Assembly: GCA_964455935.1 (NCBI GenBank)
Contig: CAYVZU010000083.1
Span: 1-17,286 of the forward strand
Source: CAYVZU01 sp964455935
Lineage (GTDB): Bacteria > Fibrobacterota > CAYVZU01
Reading direction: 5' to 3'
Length of the DNA stretch: 17,286 bases
The position numbers and the translations under genes were made by a program. Each line of letters begins with the position of its first letter. The stretch's first letter is position 1. This document shows, piece by piece, positions 7,046-15,072 of this stretch. Below the pieces are notes generated by a model. That model had not been told where the DNA came from. It worked only from the letters and a program-made list of their open reading frames with translations, and searched no databases.

Positions 7046-7798
7046 TTAATCCCGCTTTGATCGGTTAAGAATTCGAAGCAGGCCGTCAAGAATGGTGAGA
7101 GGGTGAGGGGGGCAGCCGGGAATGTATAGGTCAACAACGGGCAGAATGGGATCTACACCGTTTCCGCCTTCATTTCCGGCAAAAAGGCCGCCCGAGATCG
7201 CGCAAGCCCCAACCGCAATTACGATCTTGGGCTCGGGGATCGCATTGTAGGTTTTGCGCAGCGCCAGTTGCATATTGGGAGGCACCGGACCGGTTACAAG
7301 CAGGCCGTCGGCATGGCGCGGCGAGGCCACAAACTGAATGCCGAACCGGCTTAGATCGAACCCCACCGTGTTGAGGACATTGGTGTCGGCCTCGCAGGCG
7401 TTGCATCCGCCCGCGCTGACCTGACGAAGTTTGAGAGAGCGGCCCAGCAGGCCGAGCATCTCTTTTTTCAGGGCATTGGCCCGGCCATATTGCCGTCCGT
7501 CCGTGACCAGATCGGCGCGGTTGCGCACAGCCATCCTGTGTTCGTCCGTGAACCGGAGGTTGCCTGTCGAGCAGGCAGCCGTGCACAGACCACAAAATGT
7601 ACACCGGCCCAGATCGATGCGCCCATCCTTCAACAGTGCCTGCGTGGGGCAAACGGTCCTGCAGGCGGCGCAGGTTCCGCATTTGGCAACGTCGACCTGC
7701 GGCAGGCCGCAATAGCGATCCGACAGCGCGGGCTTTTCGACCGGATAGTCCATGGTCCGGTGTTTCTGATGAATCCGCGCTGCGATTTCTTTCCACAT
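7046..7798 (-). CDS. Ehr/hydrogenase-4-like small subunit (NuoB/HyfI type) with fused ferredoxin domain
   Basis: The 250-aa protein joins two redox modules. The N-terminal part has two 4Fe-4S motifs: Cys40/43/46/50 and Cys66/69/72/76, the first ending CP and the second CS. An extra Cys30 lies upstream. The rest (about 120-250) is a NuoB/hydrogenase small-subunit domain with the four ligands of the proximal cluster: Cys132 and Cys135 in GGCNACEAD, Cys199 in VGACAISGG and Cys229 in YIPGCPPHP. In hydrogenase-4 and formate hydrogenlyase the ferredoxin part is a separate subunit (HyfH/HycF), so this is a fusion. It should carry electrons between a soluble donor or acceptor and the large subunit on the cytoplasmic side. 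A good AGGAGA precedes the start by about 9 nt, and the gene lies 14 bp after the large-subunit gene. It is the last gene of the complex. Confidence 0.9.
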   Translation of the reverse strand: MWKEIAARIHQKHRTMDYPVEKPALSDRYCGLPQVDVAKCGTCAACRTVCPTQALLKDGRIDLGRCTFCGLCTAACSTGNLRFTDEHRMAVRNRADLVTDGRQYGRANALKKEMLGLLGRSLKLRQVSAGGCNACEADTNVLNTVGFDLSRFGIQFVASPRHADGLLVTGPVPPNMQLALRKTYNAIPEPKIVIAVGACAISGGLFAGNEGGNGVDPILPVVDLYIPGCPPHPLTILDGLLRILNRSKRD

Positions 7799-7812
7799 CG
7801 TCGACTGTTCTC

Positions 7813-9321
7813 CTAAAGATCAAACCCGCAATAGGATAAGTTGAAGCTCTTGTTACACAGCGGGAAATCCGAAATCGGCTGCCCCCGCAAGGCAAGCGCC
7901 AGGGCCGTCCAGTTATGGAACGAGGGGTCCACGACCTTATAGCGCAGAAAACGGCCGTCGGTTCCGGTAATGGCCGTGTGGCAGATTTCTCCGCGCCAGC
8001 CCTCGGTCAGCGAAACGACAAGGGCGTCGGCGGCCGGCTTGGCCGCAGGGACCTGGAGCGCGCCCTTGGGCAGAGATCGCAGTTGTTCCTGTATAAAGTC
8101 CAGGGATTGCTGCACCTCGCGCCAGCGCACAAGCGCGCGCGCAGTCACGTCGCCGCCGTGCGCCGTCACAACCGGAATGTGGGCGAACTGATAGAGGCCA
8201 AACGGAAAATCCTGGCGCACATCGCGCTCAATTCCACTGGCCCTGGCGGCCATGCCCACAATTCCCAGGGACTCGCAATCGGCCCGGGTTATCGATCCCG
8301 TATTGTCGAAGCGGGCCATGACCGTCGATTCGTTCCACAGAAGCGCTGTCGCATTAAGAAAATCCGCGCGCGCATTGGCTACCCGGCGCAGCATTTCGTC
8401 GGCGCGGATTGGATCGACATCGTGGCGGACTCCTCCGGGGACAACCAGCCCCCGGCCGAACCGGTTTCCGCACAGCACGGCCGTGATGTTGAGAAAGTCG
8501 CCGCGAATCCGGCCGCAGTAGGAAGCCGTCGGCAAATAGGCCACGTCGCCCGCCAGCGCGCCCAGATCGCCGGTATGGTTGGCGCAGCGCTCCAGTTCCA
8601 GGGCGATGGCGCGAATGGCCTGAGCCCGGACCGGCGTGCGGCAGCCGCACAGGGAATCCAGAACCTGGCCGTAGGCAATCTGGTGGCCGACCGTGGTGTC
8701 GCCGGCGATTGTTTCCATCTGACCGGCTGTTCGAGGACCGGGGCCGCCAATCCATTCGCGCTCCAGGCCCCTGTGCTGGTACCCCAGCGAAATTTCGAGA
8801 TGGTAAACGGTTTCGCCGTGGCACTGGAACCGGAAATGGCCGGGCTCGATGATTCCCGCGTGAACCGGTCCCACGGCCACTTCGTGCACCTCCTCGCCGG
8901 CCATGCGGAAGAAACTGGTTACCCCGATTTCCGGGGCCGTGCCCGCCGCAGGATCGACAAACGGTCTTTCAAATCGGACCGGTTTGAGCCAGGGGTGGTT
9001 CACGGGCTTGATTCGGAATTGGTCGTAGATCTCGCGTTCGAACAGGTGCAGCTGGGGTGCCGCCGGGGTCATCGATTCGAACTCCGGCTCGGTCCGGCCC
9101 AGGAAGACCACCAGGCTGCCGTTGCGATCGTTGGCGCACACCGCGCAGAGCCGCAATTCCCTTTTCGAATTTTGGAATGCGAACAAGGACACAACGCGCC
9201 ATCGGCTTGTGAGAAAATCCAGGAGATTGCGCCGGAATTCGGTCATGCCCAGGACCGGGATGTCGGATAGCTCAGCGCGCTCCCCATTGTAAAGTCTGTG
9301 GCCGGTCAAAAGTTCGCTCAT
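7813..9321 (-). CDS. Ehr/hydrogenase-4-like large subunit (NuoC-NuoD fusion, HyfG/HycE type) lacking NiFe cysteines
   Basis: This 502-aa protein fuses a NuoC-like domain (about 1-125, with HLFEREIYDQF near 92) to a NuoD/hydrogenase large-subunit domain. The second domain opens with HEVAVGPVHAGIIEPGHF (146-163), as in HycE and HyfG. The NiFe-binding CxxC pairs are absent: the first site reads TIAGDTTVGH (204-213) and the C-terminal site reads DPSFHNW (465-471) where active enzymes have DPCxxC. The tail DFPLCNKSFNLSYCGFDL runs to the end, as in uncleaved NiFe-less homologues. It is therefore not expected to make or use H2, and its substrate is unknown. The start overlaps the HyfF stop (ATGA) and is preceded by GGAGA. 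No hydrogenase maturation gene is in the window, which fits. Confidence 0.9.
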   Translation of the reverse strand: MSELLTGHRLYNGERAELSDIPVLGMTEFRRNLLDFLTSRWRVVSLFAFQNSKRELRLCAVCANDRNGSLVVFLGRTEPEFESMTPAAPQLHLFEREIYDQFRIKPVNHPWLKPVRFERPFVDPAAGTAPEIGVTSFFRMAGEEVHEVAVGPVHAGIIEPGHFRFQCHGETVYHLEISLGYQHRGLEREWIGGPGPRTAGQMETIAGDTTVGHQIAYGQVLDSLCGCRTPVRAQAIRAIALELERCANHTGDLGALAGDVAYLPTASYCGRIRGDFLNITAVLCGNRFGRGLVVPGGVRHDVDPIRADEMLRRVANARADFLNATALLWNESTVMARFDNTGSITRADCESLGIVGMAARASGIERDVRQDFPFGLYQFAHIPVVTAHGGDVTARALVRWREVQQSLDFIQEQLRSLPKGALQVPAAKPAADALVVSLTEGWRGEICHTAITGTDGRFLRYKVVDPSFHNWTALALALRGQPISDFPLCNKSFNLSYCGFDL

Positions 9322-10796
9322 CGTGTGTTCTCCACAATGGCCGCCATCTCCGCAAGCCAGGCTGCGTAGGGACCGGGCAGGACCAGTCCCAGAACGACAA
9401 GAAGGGCGATGAAAAGCACAACCAGCGACCGGTTGCTGCCGCTGTCTCCCGGCGTTTGCGCGGGACCGGAGTCCGAGCGCCAGGAGACATTCATGGCGTG
9501 GCGAAGCGCGCTGATGAACACAACGCCGGCTCCGGCCAGAAAAATCAGCATGACCGCGAAGCGGCCCGTATCGGCCGCGGCCTTAAGAATCTGAAATTCG
9601 CTCATGAACACGGCAAAGGGCGCCGCCCCGATCAGCGCCAAAATCGAAATCAGGAATGCACTGCCCCAAAGGGGGCTGGCCGAAACGGCCCTTCGGATGC
9701 TGCGCATGTCCCGCACGCCGTGAAGCTGCGCAATCCGGCCGGCCGAAAAGAAGGCCAGTGTTTTGGACAAGGAATGGTTCAGCGTGTGGAACAAAGCGGC
9801 GGCCACCCCAAACCCTCCCAGCCCGACTCCCACGGCGATGATTCCCATGTGCTCGACGCTGCAATAGGCGAGAAACCGTTTTACGTCCGTTTGCGCCGGA
9901 ATGAAAATGGCGGCAACGCCGATCGAAAGCAGTCCCAGCAGCAGGAGGAGAGAATGGGCATCGCCGGAGCGGCCCGTGGCGGCTTCGGTCAGGGGAAGGT
10001 ATCGCAAAATGGCGTACAGCGCGCAGTTGATCATCACGCCCGAGAATACGGCCGATACCGGCGTTGGCGCCTGCGAGTGCGCGTCCGGAAGCCAGGTGTG
10101 CAGGGGCGCCAGGCCCGCTTTGGTCCCGAAACCGACCAGGGCGAACAGGAAGGCCAGCATCATAATGCGCGGATGAAACCGTCCGGCATCCTGCAGAAGA
10201 TCCGTCCACAGCAAAGTCGTGCTCAGGCCGGCTGTGCGCGTGGCCACCAGAAGCAGAAGTGTTCCCACAAAGGCCAGAAGAATGCCGACGGAACAGATCA
10301 TCAGGTATTTCCACATGGCCTCAATCGAGGATCGCTGCCCATCGGTCAGGATCAGAAAGGCCGATAGAAGCGTGGTCCCTTCAATGGCGATCCACAGGAG
10401 TCCCATGTGGTTCGAGAACAACACCAACTGAAGAACGGACAGGAAGCCCAGCCATAGCACGCAGAAGCGGCGCATCCGAACGGTGTTCGACATCACTTTT
10501 TCGTCAAAACCAAAATAGCTGACGGAGTAAACGGACGAAACCAGGAATAGGGCGCAGACCAGGGCCAGGTGATAGAGCGAAAGCTTGTCCACGAACAGGT
10601 AGCGGCTGAATGCAAAAAGCGGTCCCACCCTGAAGACCTGAAGGCCGATGGCCAGGACCGCCAGCGAACCTGCCGTTACAGCCGCAATCGTGATCCCCAG
10701 CATTTGGCGCGGTCTTAGCGGCAACAGGCAAACAGCCGCGCCCAGAAGCGGGAACCCCAGCGCAAGACCAAACAGAATACCCGGGCTTGGGATCAT
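9318..10796 (-). CDS. hyfF: Hydrogenase-4 component F-like / NuoN-NuoM-type proton-translocating subunit
   Basis: This 492-aa polytopic protein, with around 13-14 helices, belongs to the Mrp antiporter/NuoL-M-N superfamily. Conserved features are Glu139 in the fifth-helix region (WIAIEGTTLLSAF), Lys226 in GFGTKAGLAPLHTWLPDAHSQAPTPVSA, the HTLNHSLSKT stretch, and MSEFQIL in the late discontinuous helix. At the site where many relatives have a Lys (VMIK), this protein has Asn (VMINCAL). Length and motif order fit HyfF rather than NuoM. It should be one of two ion channels in the membrane arm of the complex. It overlaps hyfE upstream and the large-subunit gene downstream, each by 4 nt. Confidence 0.9.
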   Translation of the reverse strand: MIPSPGILFGLALGFPLLGAAVCLLPLRPRQMLGITIAAVTAGSLAVLAIGLQVFRVGPLFAFSRYLFVDKLSLYHLALVCALFLVSSVYSVSYFGFDEKVMSNTVRMRRFCVLWLGFLSVLQLVLFSNHMGLLWIAIEGTTLLSAFLILTDGQRSSIEAMWKYLMICSVGILLAFVGTLLLLVATRTAGLSTTLLWTDLLQDAGRFHPRIMMLAFLFALVGFGTKAGLAPLHTWLPDAHSQAPTPVSAVFSGVMINCALYAILRYLPLTEAATGRSGDAHSLLLLLGLLSIGVAAIFIPAQTDVKRFLAYCSVEHMGIIAVGVGLGGFGVAAALFHTLNHSLSKTLAFFSAGRIAQLHGVRDMRSIRRAVSASPLWGSAFLISILALIGAAPFAVFMSEFQILKAAADTGRFAVMLIFLAGAGVVFISALRHAMNVSWRSDSGPAQTPGDSGSNRSLVVLFIALLVVLGLVLPGPYAAWLAEMAAIVENTR

Positions 10797-11440
10797 TGCT
10801 TGAGTTGCTCCAGTTGGTCCGTGCTGATTGAATCAAATTCCGTGCGAATGTGGTGAATCACAATCCCCATGATAAAAACTCCCACCAGAATATCCAGCAG
10901 AATCCCCATCTCGACCAGCAGCGGCTGGACCGCCGCCAGGGAAATTCCCAGTATGAATGTTGCGTTCTCCAGCACCAGATATCCGACCACCTGCGTAATG
11001 GCTTTGCGGCGGGCTACGATCAGAAAAAAGCCGGTGAAACCGGTCGTCACGGCCACACTGGCCTGAAGCGGGGAAGGCAGGAAAGGTGAAATCGGGATCC
11101 CCCGCATAACCCAGAACGAAAAAGCGGTCGCGGCGATTCCCACCAGGATCGAGACGGTGTAACCCACGTAGGGTTCCGCTTCGCGCGCGATGTTCTCGCC
11201 GCGCAGGGCGCGGATCAGAAAACGCGGTATCAGAATGCCTTTGATCGCCAGGCTGCCCAGCCCCAGTGCGGCGATGTGAATCGAGACATGCCCTCCGGTT
11301 ACCAGAAAGGGAAGACAGCTGATGACCACTCCCTGCAGGGCCGTGGCGCGAATGAGGGAGACAAGCCGGCTTGTGCTAAGCAGGTAGAAATCGAGGATGA
11401 TCAACAGGACCGCGGACAGAAAAAACAGTTGGTCTGCCAT
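10793..11440 (-). CDS. hyfE: Hydrogenase-4 component E-like membrane subunit (NuoK-related)
   Basis: This 215-aa protein has about six to seven membrane helices and matches HyfE in length and position between the HyfC- and HyfF-like genes. Visible family features are a helix with GHVSIHIAALGLGSLAIKGILIPRFL (from about 50), the charged linker RALRGENIAREAEP, and a NuoK-like second half with VGYLVLENATFILG. That second half carries the buried Glu expected for ion translocation, and ends with DILVGVFIMGIVIHHI. Its role is structural and ion-conducting, linking the antiporter-like modules to the membrane anchor. It starts 3 bp after hyfC ends and overlaps hyfF by 4 nt (ATGA). Confidence 0.88.
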   Translation of the reverse strand: MADQLFFLSAVLLIILDFYLLSTSRLVSLIRATALQGVVISCLPFLVTGGHVSIHIAALGLGSLAIKGILIPRFLIRALRGENIAREAEPYVGYTVSILVGIAATAFSFWVMRGIPISPFLPSPLQASVAVTTGFTGFFLIVARRKAITQVVGYLVLENATFILGISLAAVQPLLVEMGILLDILVGVFIMGIVIHHIRTEFDSISTDQLEQLKQ

Positions 11441-11443
11441 GGT

Positions 11444-12352
11444 TCATCCGTTCCCAAACAGAAGCGCCAGAGCGGCAAGAGCGCCCGCGCCGACCAGCAA
11501 CTGCGGCACGCGTGCCAGGCGCAACCGGGCCAGCGTGGATTCCACAACACCGACCGCGGCGGCGACCAGAAACAACATAGCCAGCAGCATTACCGTTTGC
11601 GCCGGCGCCGAGAACCCATGCACCGGAAGCAGGGCCTGGGCCGCCAGCACGCAGAACAGCCAGAACTTGACGGCGGCTCCGTAAAGAATCCAGCCCAGTT
11701 CGGGCCCGCTTTGATCCAGGATCATGACCTCGTGAATCATCGTCAGCTCCAAATGCGTGGCTGGGTCATCCACGGGCACGCGGCAGTTCTCGGCCAGAAG
11801 GACCACGAACAGGCTGACTCCGGCCAGAAGGCCGACAACGATGCCAAAGCCTGTTCCGCCAAATAGGGCCGTCAACGAAAATTGATGGTTTGTCTTGGCC
11901 AATGCCCCCATCGCCAGAAGCAGAACCGGCTCGGCCAAAGACGAGAAGAAAGCCTCGCGGCTGGCTCCCATGCTTTCAAAGCTCGATCCGCAGTCAAGGG
12001 CAAGCACCAGCGTCAAGAAACGCGCCAGGGCCAGGAGGTAGATGAAGACGAAAATGTCACCGGAAAACGACAGGGGGGAACCCCAGGCCGTGCTTGGCAT
12101 AAACAGGGCCGAGATGGCAATCGCGGCAAAGATCAGCGAAGGCGCAACGCGGCTGATCCAGGAGGCGCTGCTGCTGTAGACGACTCCTTTGCGCAGGCAT
12201 TTAATGATATCGTAATAGACCTGAAGAACCGGCGGACCCTTGCGGCCGGCAAACAGCGCCTTGATCTTCAGAACGAAACTCTGAAGAAGAGGCGCGCCGG
12301 CCAGTGTCAGCACGGGCGAGACAAGGCTTAGAAACCCAGGACCACTTTCCAT
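11444..12352 (-). CDS. hyfC: Hydrogenase-4 component C / HycD / NuoH-like membrane anchor subunit
   Basis: This 302-aa protein has about eight helices and is a NuoH/HycD family member. The signatures are clear: GRKGPPVLQVYYDIIK (37-51), DCGSSFESMGASREAFFSSLAEP (from 120), and ENCRVPVDDPATHLELTMIHEVM (from 188) with DQSGPEL. These acidic loops and helices face the small and large subunits and form the junction between redox and ion-translocating arms. In complex I the equivalent helps shape the quinone pocket. Whether a quinone binds here is unknown. The ATG lies inside the end of hyfB, a 25-nt overlap, which suggests translational coupling. Confidence 0.92.
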   Translation of the reverse strand: MESGPGFLSLVSPVLTLAGAPLLQSFVLKIKALFAGRKGPPVLQVYYDIIKCLRKGVVYSSSASWISRVAPSLIFAAIAISALFMPSTAWGSPLSFSGDIFVFIYLLALARFLTLVLALDCGSSFESMGASREAFFSSLAEPVLLLAMGALAKTNHQFSLTALFGGTGFGIVVGLLAGVSLFVVLLAENCRVPVDDPATHLELTMIHEVMILDQSGPELGWILYGAAVKFWLFCVLAAQALLPVHGFSAPAQTVMLLAMLFLVAAAVGVVESTLARLRLARVPQLLVGAGALAALALLFGNG

Positions 12353-14316
12353 ATCACCAGAACCAAAAGGGTTATAAGAATGTAAAGAATATACAGGTGC
12401 AAACGTCCGCTCTGGACCCAGAGAAACCGCTTAAGAATCGAATCCACTCCCCGAAAAGCCGGCGTATAGATCCTCTCCATAACCCAATCAGCCACTTCGG
12501 AATGGAAACTCCAGGCTTGCGGAAAGAAGCCCTGCGTCGTGTCCTTTTTTTTGCGGCCGCGCAGAAAGGGGGAGAAGAAGTCCACGATCGGCGAGGCAAA
12601 CGAAGAGGACGTGTATTGCATGGAAGCGGCCGGCTGCGCATAGCCGCAATCCCATGTTGGTCCCAACGCCGTCCCCTGCCTGCGCAAAGCGCGGCGCCGG
12701 ACGGCATACACAATCCCAAACAGCAGCGCCACCAGCCCGTATACTCCGGCAAGCCCATAAAAAACCGGCTGCTCAGCCGTCAGCATGGCCCGGGACTGGC
12801 TGCCCGAAAGAAGGGAGACCGGCGCGGCCAGCCATTGGATGATCGCACCCGAGCCAAGTCCAATCAGCAGGCACAGGGCCGCCAGCACGGCCATGGAGCC
12901 CAGCATGGCCGGCCCGGGCTCGTGCGCCTGGCCGCAGGCGGAAGAACGCGGTTCACCCAAAAATATGATTCCAGAAGGCTTGGCAAAGCCGGCTGTTGCC
13001 AAACCGCCAATTAGGGCCAGCGATGCAAAGCCCAGGACCGAGAACAGGCCCGCTTCTAAGGTGTTGTGAAAACCGCCAGCCCAGGCCGATTTGTAGATCA
13101 GAAATTCGCTGATGAATCCGTTGAACGGAGGAATACCGCTGATCGCGATGGCGCCGGCCAGGAACAATGCGCCGGTGATGGGCATCTTCTTCATGAGTCC
13201 ACCCAATCGGTCCATATCCCGGGTTCCGGTCGCATGGGCCACGGCGCCCGCCCCCATGAAAAGAAGACTCTTGAACAGGGCGTGGTTGACCACGTGCAGC
13301 AGGGCTCCGGCAAAACCAAGAGCGGAAACAAACGGCAATCCAAGACTGTTGCCCAGCACGCCCATCCCAAGACCCAATGTGATAATCCCGATGTTTTCCA
13401 CGCTGCTGTAGGCCAGAAGCTTCTTCACATCGTGCTGACCCAGCGCAAAGAGCACGCCCAGGATACCCGAGACCATTCCCGTGCCCAGAAGGACCGCGGC
13501 CCACCACAACGGCGCAGGGCCAAGGAGAGACAACATGCGAACCAACCCGAAAATCCCCATTTTGATCATGACACCCGACATCAGGGCCGATACATGGCTG
13601 GGAGCGGCTGGATGGGCCAGCGGCAGCCATACATGGAAGGGAATGAATCCGGCCTTGCTGCCGAATCCCACCAGGGCCAGCAGGAAAAAAAGCGAGGCGC
13701 CGCGAGCGGACCAGGTATGCTGTTGCCAATCGCCGAACTCAAAGCTTCCGCTTTGGGCTCCCATCAGCAGGAAAAGGACGGTGAGAAAAGCCATGCCAAT
13801 GTGGGCCGAGACCAAATAGACCCATCCGGATTCCAGGACCGAGTCCTTCTCGTTTTCAAAGGTGGCCAGAAAAAATGACGAGAGCGACATGACTTCCCAG
13901 GCCAGCAGGAACAGAAGGGCGTTGCGGGCAACGACCACGAAGATCATCGACACGATCAGAAGGTTGAACCACAGCCAGTGGAGTCCGATGCTTCTCCGCT
14001 CCCAGAATGGAACCATGTATTCCCTGCCATAGAGGGCCGCGCAGGCCGCCACAATCAGCAGCGGGATTAGAAAAACAAGCGAAAGGGGGTCGATGCCGAT
14101 GTTGAGCGAAATCCAGGGCATGGGCCAGGCGTGCCGGAACGTAAGCGCGCCCGATGCTACGGCCTTGTAGTTGGCTACCAGCCAAGCCAGAAGACCCACG
14201 CTGGCAAGGGCCGCTCCGCCGGCCCAGTTCTGTCCGTGCCGCGGGTCTCGGGGGAGCATCAGGGCGCCGAGGCCGGCCACCAGGAAAAGACCACAAAGCA
14301 GGAAGAAGGCGGTCAT
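12328..14316 (-). CDS. hyfB: Hydrogenase-4 component B-like / NuoL-type proton-translocating subunit
   Basis: This 662-aa protein, close to the usual HyfB length, has about 14-16 helices of the NuoL/Mrp antiporter family. Key residues are present: Glu141 in the fifth-helix region (LLAWEVMSLSSFF), Lys221 in GSKAGFIPFHVWLPLAHP followed by PSHVSALMSGVMIKMG (Lys252), HDVKKLLAYSSVENIG, and GFISEFLIY with Glu404 in the late helix. The C-terminal DCGY region and a final helix are as in HyfB. It should conduct H+ or Na+ across the membrane, driven by the redox arm. ATG 14316 overlaps the stop of the HTH-EIIA gene (ATGA). A longer in-frame start at 14400 would lie wholly inside that gene and add non-family residues. 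Confidence 0.9.
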   Translation of the reverse strand: MTAFFLLCGLFLVAGLGALMLPRDPRHGQNWAGGAALASVGLLAWLVANYKAVASGALTFRHAWPMPWISLNIGIDPLSLVFLIPLLIVAACAALYGREYMVPFWERRSIGLHWLWFNLLIVSMIFVVVARNALLFLLAWEVMSLSSFFLATFENEKDSVLESGWVYLVSAHIGMAFLTVLFLLMGAQSGSFEFGDWQQHTWSARGASLFFLLALVGFGSKAGFIPFHVWLPLAHPAAPSHVSALMSGVMIKMGIFGLVRMLSLLGPAPLWWAAVLLGTGMVSGILGVLFALGQHDVKKLLAYSSVENIGIITLGLGMGVLGNSLGLPFVSALGFAGALLHVVNHALFKSLLFMGAGAVAHATGTRDMDRLGGLMKKMPITGALFLAGAIAISGIPPFNGFISEFLIYKSAWAGGFHNTLEAGLFSVLGFASLALIGGLATAGFAKPSGIIFLGEPRSSACGQAHEPGPAMLGSMAVLAALCLLIGLGSGAIIQWLAAPVSLLSGSQSRAMLTAEQPVFYGLAGVYGLVALLFGIVYAVRRRALRRQGTALGPTWDCGYAQPAASMQYTSSSFASPIVDFFSPFLRGRKKKDTTQGFFPQAWSFHSEVADWVMERIYTPAFRGVDSILKRFLWVQSGRLHLYILYILITLLVLVIWKVVLGF

Positions 14317-14993
14317 GAGGCGGCCGCTTCGACCGAGGCTTCGGCCGCTTCGATACAGTCCAGAAGCTCGGCCTCGGCCTTTTTGCCGATAGCCCGGCAC
14401 ACGGGATCCTGCTGCAAGACAAAACTAAGCCGGGAAAGCAGATGCAGGTGTTCGCGCACGGTGTTGCTGGCGATCAAAAAAAGCGTTGTCACCTTTTGAC
14501 CGTCGAGCGCTCCGTAATCCACGGGGTTCGCAAGAAAACAGACGGCCGCCTGCGGCTGCTCGATTTGCAGAATAATGGGGTTGCGCACGTGCGGAATGGC
14601 GATTCCTTTGCCAATCGCGGTGGTGCCCAGGCTTTCGCGAGCCAGCAGGGCCGACAGCAGGAATTCCCGGTCCACCCGCGGCGGCAACCGAAGCCGGCTT
14701 ACAACGGATTGGAGGACCGCCTCCTTGTCATTGCCATGGATGTTGCTATGGATGCCGCCGCGCTCAATGGCCCTGCGCAGCGAACCGAGCGGGAATTCTT
14801 TTTCCTGGGACCGGGCCAGTTCCGGGGAGAAGCGCAGCCCGCGAGCCGTGGCCCATTCCAGCAGCTCCACGCGGCTGAAACGGTAGTTGTCGCGGATCTT
14901 TTGGGCGGGGATTTCCTGTTTGGCTATCCAGGAGTAGACAGTTTCTTCGCGTACCTGAAAAAGCCGTGCAACGTCGCGAACACCCAATAGCAT
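14313..14993 (-). CDS. HTH (excisionase/MerR-like) - PTS EIIA fusion, putative regulator of the Ehr-like operon
   Basis: This 226-aa protein has an N-terminal helix-turn-helix of the excisionase class (about 4-50: VRDVARLFQVREETVYSWIA, then IPAQKIRDNYRFSRVELLEW). A linker follows (about 51-85), then a PTS EIIA type 2 (fructose/IIANtr) domain (about 88-220). The EIIA phosphorylation site is intact: His135 in GKGIAIPHVR. Later EIIA features such as VDYGALDGQKVTTLFLIAS and HLHLLSRLS are also present. By family logic it would be phosphorylated from HPr/NPr and either bind DNA or modulate a partner according to PTS state. It is the first gene of the complex operon and overlaps hyfB by 4 nt, so it is made together with the complex. 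No other PTS protein is in the window. Confidence 0.88.
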   Translation of the reverse strand: MLLGVRDVARLFQVREETVYSWIAKQEIPAQKIRDNYRFSRVELLEWATARGLRFSPELARSQEKEFPLGSLRRAIERGGIHSNIHGNDKEAVLQSVVSRLRLPPRVDREFLLSALLARESLGTTAIGKGIAIPHVRNPIILQIEQPQAAVCFLANPVDYGALDGQKVTTLFLIASNTVREHLHLLSRLSFVLQQDPVCRAIGKKAEAELLDCIEAAEASVEAAAS

Positions 14994-15072
14994 ACGAAAC
15001 CAAATTCCTGGCTAAAGCCGATCTTAAAATAGTACTTACCAATTACGGTTTCCATTTTCACAAGGAGGTTGC
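14994..15072. promoter_or_regulatory. Divergent intergenic region, presumed promoters for the Ehr-like operon and the small secreted protein
   Basis: This 79-bp A/T-richer gap separates two divergent genes, so it should hold the start of the - strand operon and possibly of the + strand gene. I could not assign a convincing -35/-10 pair or sigma-54 site in either direction. The palindrome AGTACT lies in the middle. If the HTH-EIIA protein is autoregulatory, its operator would be expected here. Confidence 0.4.
15063..15068 (+). promoter_or_regulatory. Shine-Dalgarno AGGAGG selecting a GTG start at 15073
   Basis: A perfect AGGAGG ends 4 nt before GTG 15073. No in-frame ATG gives a signal peptide, so GTG is the start. 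Confidence 0.7.

Noticed and set aside
7915..9270. Long open frame on the + strand opposite the large subunit gene (about 451 codons)
   Set aside because: It is antisense to a well-supported NuoC-NuoD fusion. Its translation is low-complexity, rich in Arg, Gly, Ala and His with no family motif, as expected from G+C-rich shadow frames.
7813..9321. Calling the large subunit a functional NiFe hydrogenase, using Cys225 and Cys227 in DSLCGC as a CxxC-like site
   Set aside because: The spacing is CxC, it lies about 20 residues after the L1 position, and no partner DPCxxC exists at the C-terminus.
9456..14499. Several + strand open frames opposite hyfF, hyfE, hyfC and hyfB
   Set aside because: Translations are rich in Gln, Lys, Arg and Gly with no membrane or domain signal. 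The - strand frames have clear family motifs and tight spacing.
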